A stretch of DNA of 64,000 bases from Streptomyces sp. HD (GTDB lineage Bacteria > Actinomycetota > Actinomycetes > Streptomycetales > Streptomycetaceae). The notes under the pieces were generated by a model. The model made no database searches, was not told the origin of the DNA, and saw nothing but the letters and a program-made list of their open reading frames with translations. The number at the start of each line of letters is the position of its first letter. The stretch's first letter is position 1. Both the position numbers and the translations under genes were made by a program. The stretch spans positions 142,245 through 206,244 of the forward strand of contig NZ_JAQMYP010000010.1 of NCBI RefSeq assembly GCF_028369295.1. Reading direction: 5' to 3'. Shown here in pieces: positions 62,961 through 64,000 of this stretch.

Positions 62961-63677
62961 TCAGCGATCCGCGTCCAGCGGTTCGAGGTCGTCGTCGTCC
63001 AGATCCGAGTCGAGCTCGTCCTCAAGCTCCTCCTCGGGTTCGTCGTCGCCGTCCTCGTCGTCCAGCTCGTCATCCAGCTCGTCGTCGAACACCGTGCTGA
63101 CGTCGAACCGGCACACCACCCGCTGCGGGTCGACGCCCTCGAAGGGCAGCTCCAGCCACTCCCCCGGCTCGGGTGCCTCGTCCGCGGCGGTCACCCAGAG
63201 CGTGGAGTCGCCCTCCTCCAGGCCGAACTCCTTGTGCCGGGAGGCGATCTCGTCCGCCTCGAACTCGCCGAACAGCACACCCAGCGCCCCGTGCACCGTT
63301 CCGGAGAGCTCCGCGCCCTCGTCGTCGTCCACCGCCTCGACCCGCTGGGCCTGTGCGAGCAGCCGCTGCGGCTCCACCACGGCATAGTCGCGGCGGATCA
63401 GCACGCTGAGCGCGTTCGGTTCCTCGGGGCCCGTGTACGGCGGCAGCGCGTCGTCCGTACCGGGGATCTCGAAGGGAGTGACCTCGTCGTAACGGTCGTA
63501 GAGCAGCTCGTCGTAGGTCTCGGCGGCCGCGGCCAGCTGGTTGAACGCCTCGTAGACGCCCGGGTCGTCCTCACCCGACCGGCGCTCGACCGCGGCCAGG
63601 TGACGGTCGAGCGCGGTCTTGACCGCCTCGGCGGCGGCGCGTACCTCGGCAGCGGTGGGCTGCACAGCATCAGACAT
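62961..63677 (-). CDS. Acidic protein of unknown function
   Basis: I do not recognise a characterised family. The 238-residue product starts MSDAVQPTAAEVRAAAEAVK with a helical segment and LAAAAETYDELLYDRYDEVTP, continues with a folded middle part (NALSVLIRRDYAVVEPQRLL; EEGDSTLWVTAADEAPEPGEW), and ends in about 45 residues almost wholly Asp/Glu/Leu. ATG 63677 is chosen; the ribosome site is weak. It is divergent from the DUF5703 gene, 47 bp apart. Relatives occur at this position in Streptomyces as I recall. Confidence 0.75.
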   Translation of the reverse strand: MSDAVQPTAAEVRAAAEAVKTALDRHLAAVERRSGEDDPGVYEAFNQLAAAAETYDELLYDRYDEVTPFEIPGTDDALPPYTGPEEPNALSVLIRRDYAVVEPQRLLAQAQRVEAVDDDEGAELSGTVHGALGVLFGEFEADEIASRHKEFGLEEGDSTLWVTAADEAPEPGEWLELPFEGVDPQRVVCRFDVSTVFDDELDDELDDEDGDDEPEEELEDELDSDLDDDDLEPLDADR

Positions 63678-63724
63678 AGGGCAGACGCTATCCGTACCGA
63701 GCCCCAGCCCGCACAATAGATGCG

Positions 63725-63913
63725 ATGCCCGAATACGAATTTGTCGACGTGTACGTGCCGCGCGGGGTCTCCCGCAAGGACGCCACACGCCTGCTGACGG
63801 ACCATGCCGAGTACGGACACTGGGAGTTGGACCGCCTGAGCCTGCTGCGTGACGGAAGCCGCAGGGTACGGCTGCGCCGCAGGATCATCCGCCAGGTGCG
63901 CGCCACATGGTGA
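63725..63913 (+). CDS. DUF5703-family small protein
   Basis: The 62-residue protein MPEYEFVDVYVPRGVSRKDA followed by HAEYGHWELDRL and a strongly basic C-terminus (RRVRLRRRIIRQVRATW) matches the DUF5703 family, widespread and well conserved in Streptomyces. Function is unknown; the basic tail suggests contact with nucleic acid or ribosome, which is inference. ATG 63725 lies 47 bp from the divergent acidic-protein gene. Confidence 0.88.
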   Translation: MPEYEFVDVYVPRGVSRKDATRLLTDHAEYGHWELDRLSLLRDGSRRVRLRRRIIRQVRATW

Positions 63914-63960
63914 GCTGAGGCGACAGGAAGACACGAGCGAACAGAGCAGAACGGAGCGGG

Positions 63961-63975
63961 CCCCCCCCCCCCCCC
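63961..63975. repeat. Homopolymer of 15 C near window end
   Basis: Fifteen C residues are followed by GGCCGGCCCCCTGACAAACT. No gene is seen after 63913. A run this long is unusual even for Streptomyces and suggests a contig end or sequencing error. Confidence 0.6.
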
Positions 63976-64000
63976 GGCCGGCCCCCTGACAAACTAACCC

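Noticed and set aside
1..64000. tRNA, rRNA or mobile element
   Set aside because: No T-loop/acceptor pattern, rRNA stretch, transposase or integrase motif was noticed in either strand.

Overview
The window is high-GC chromosomal DNA from a Streptomyces. GC-rich third positions, frequent GTG starts, a complete Pup-proteasome locus next to tatAC, the mycothiol ligase gene mshC, and the order metH-gylR-glpF-glpK-glpD all match the conserved core of Streptomyces (the S. coelicolor proteasome-to-glycerol neighbourhood). I see no rRNA, tRNA, CRISPR array, insertion sequence or prophage.

Left end (1-7000). The 3' part of a urea carboxylase gene and allophanate hydrolase form the ATP-dependent urea degradation pathway. 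Next comes a 19-bp rifamycin-associated element, followed by a GT1-type glycosyltransferase and an overlapping HelR gene. This reads as a rifamycin-inducible operon that combines drug inactivation with RNA polymerase protection.

Proteasome region (7000-30000). On the minus strand lie helY, tatC, tatA, two small genes, pafC, pafB, two FKBP peptidyl-prolyl isomerases, pafA and an MFS transporter 9 bp upstream of pafA. A divergent LacI-family regulator shares an almost perfect 27-bp palindrome with the MFS gene. Beyond it come prcA, prcB, an endonuclease VII-like HNH gene, pup (encoded ending in Gly-Gly-Glu), dop and mpa. Flanking genes are a ferredoxin, a secreted protein, TrmI, an M50 site-2 protease with CBS domains, and a RecB-family Fe-S nuclease whose N-terminus is encoded by a hexanucleotide repeat array.

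Middle (31000-48000). Here are an orphan NarL-type response regulator, two tandem family-5 solute-binding lipoproteins without permeases, a HAD phosphatase, metH, and the glycerol regulon gylR / glpF-glpK-glpD with matching operator sequences in front of gylR and glpF. Between 45913 and 47050 a deletion scar joins the 3' end of a methylthioribose kinase gene (minus strand) to the 3' two-thirds of an amidohydrolase gene (plus strand). A GntR/FadR regulator with a palindromic operator follows.

Right end (48000-64000). The genes are a PAC2 protein, a Tat-exported SMP-30-like protein, a cytoplasmic-looking subtilase paired with a Gln-rich protein that seems to share its C-terminal module, mshC with a conserved actinobacterial cluster (atypical kinase fold, DUF3090, histidine phosphatase), CorA, a ferritin-like protein, an F420-dependent oxidoreductase, an aldo/keto reductase, a RecD2-like protein with eroded ATPase motifs, an acidic protein and DUF5703. 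The last 40 bases contain a 15-C homopolymer that looks like low-quality or contig-end sequence.

Identifications rest on motif and family recognition by eye; no database search was run.
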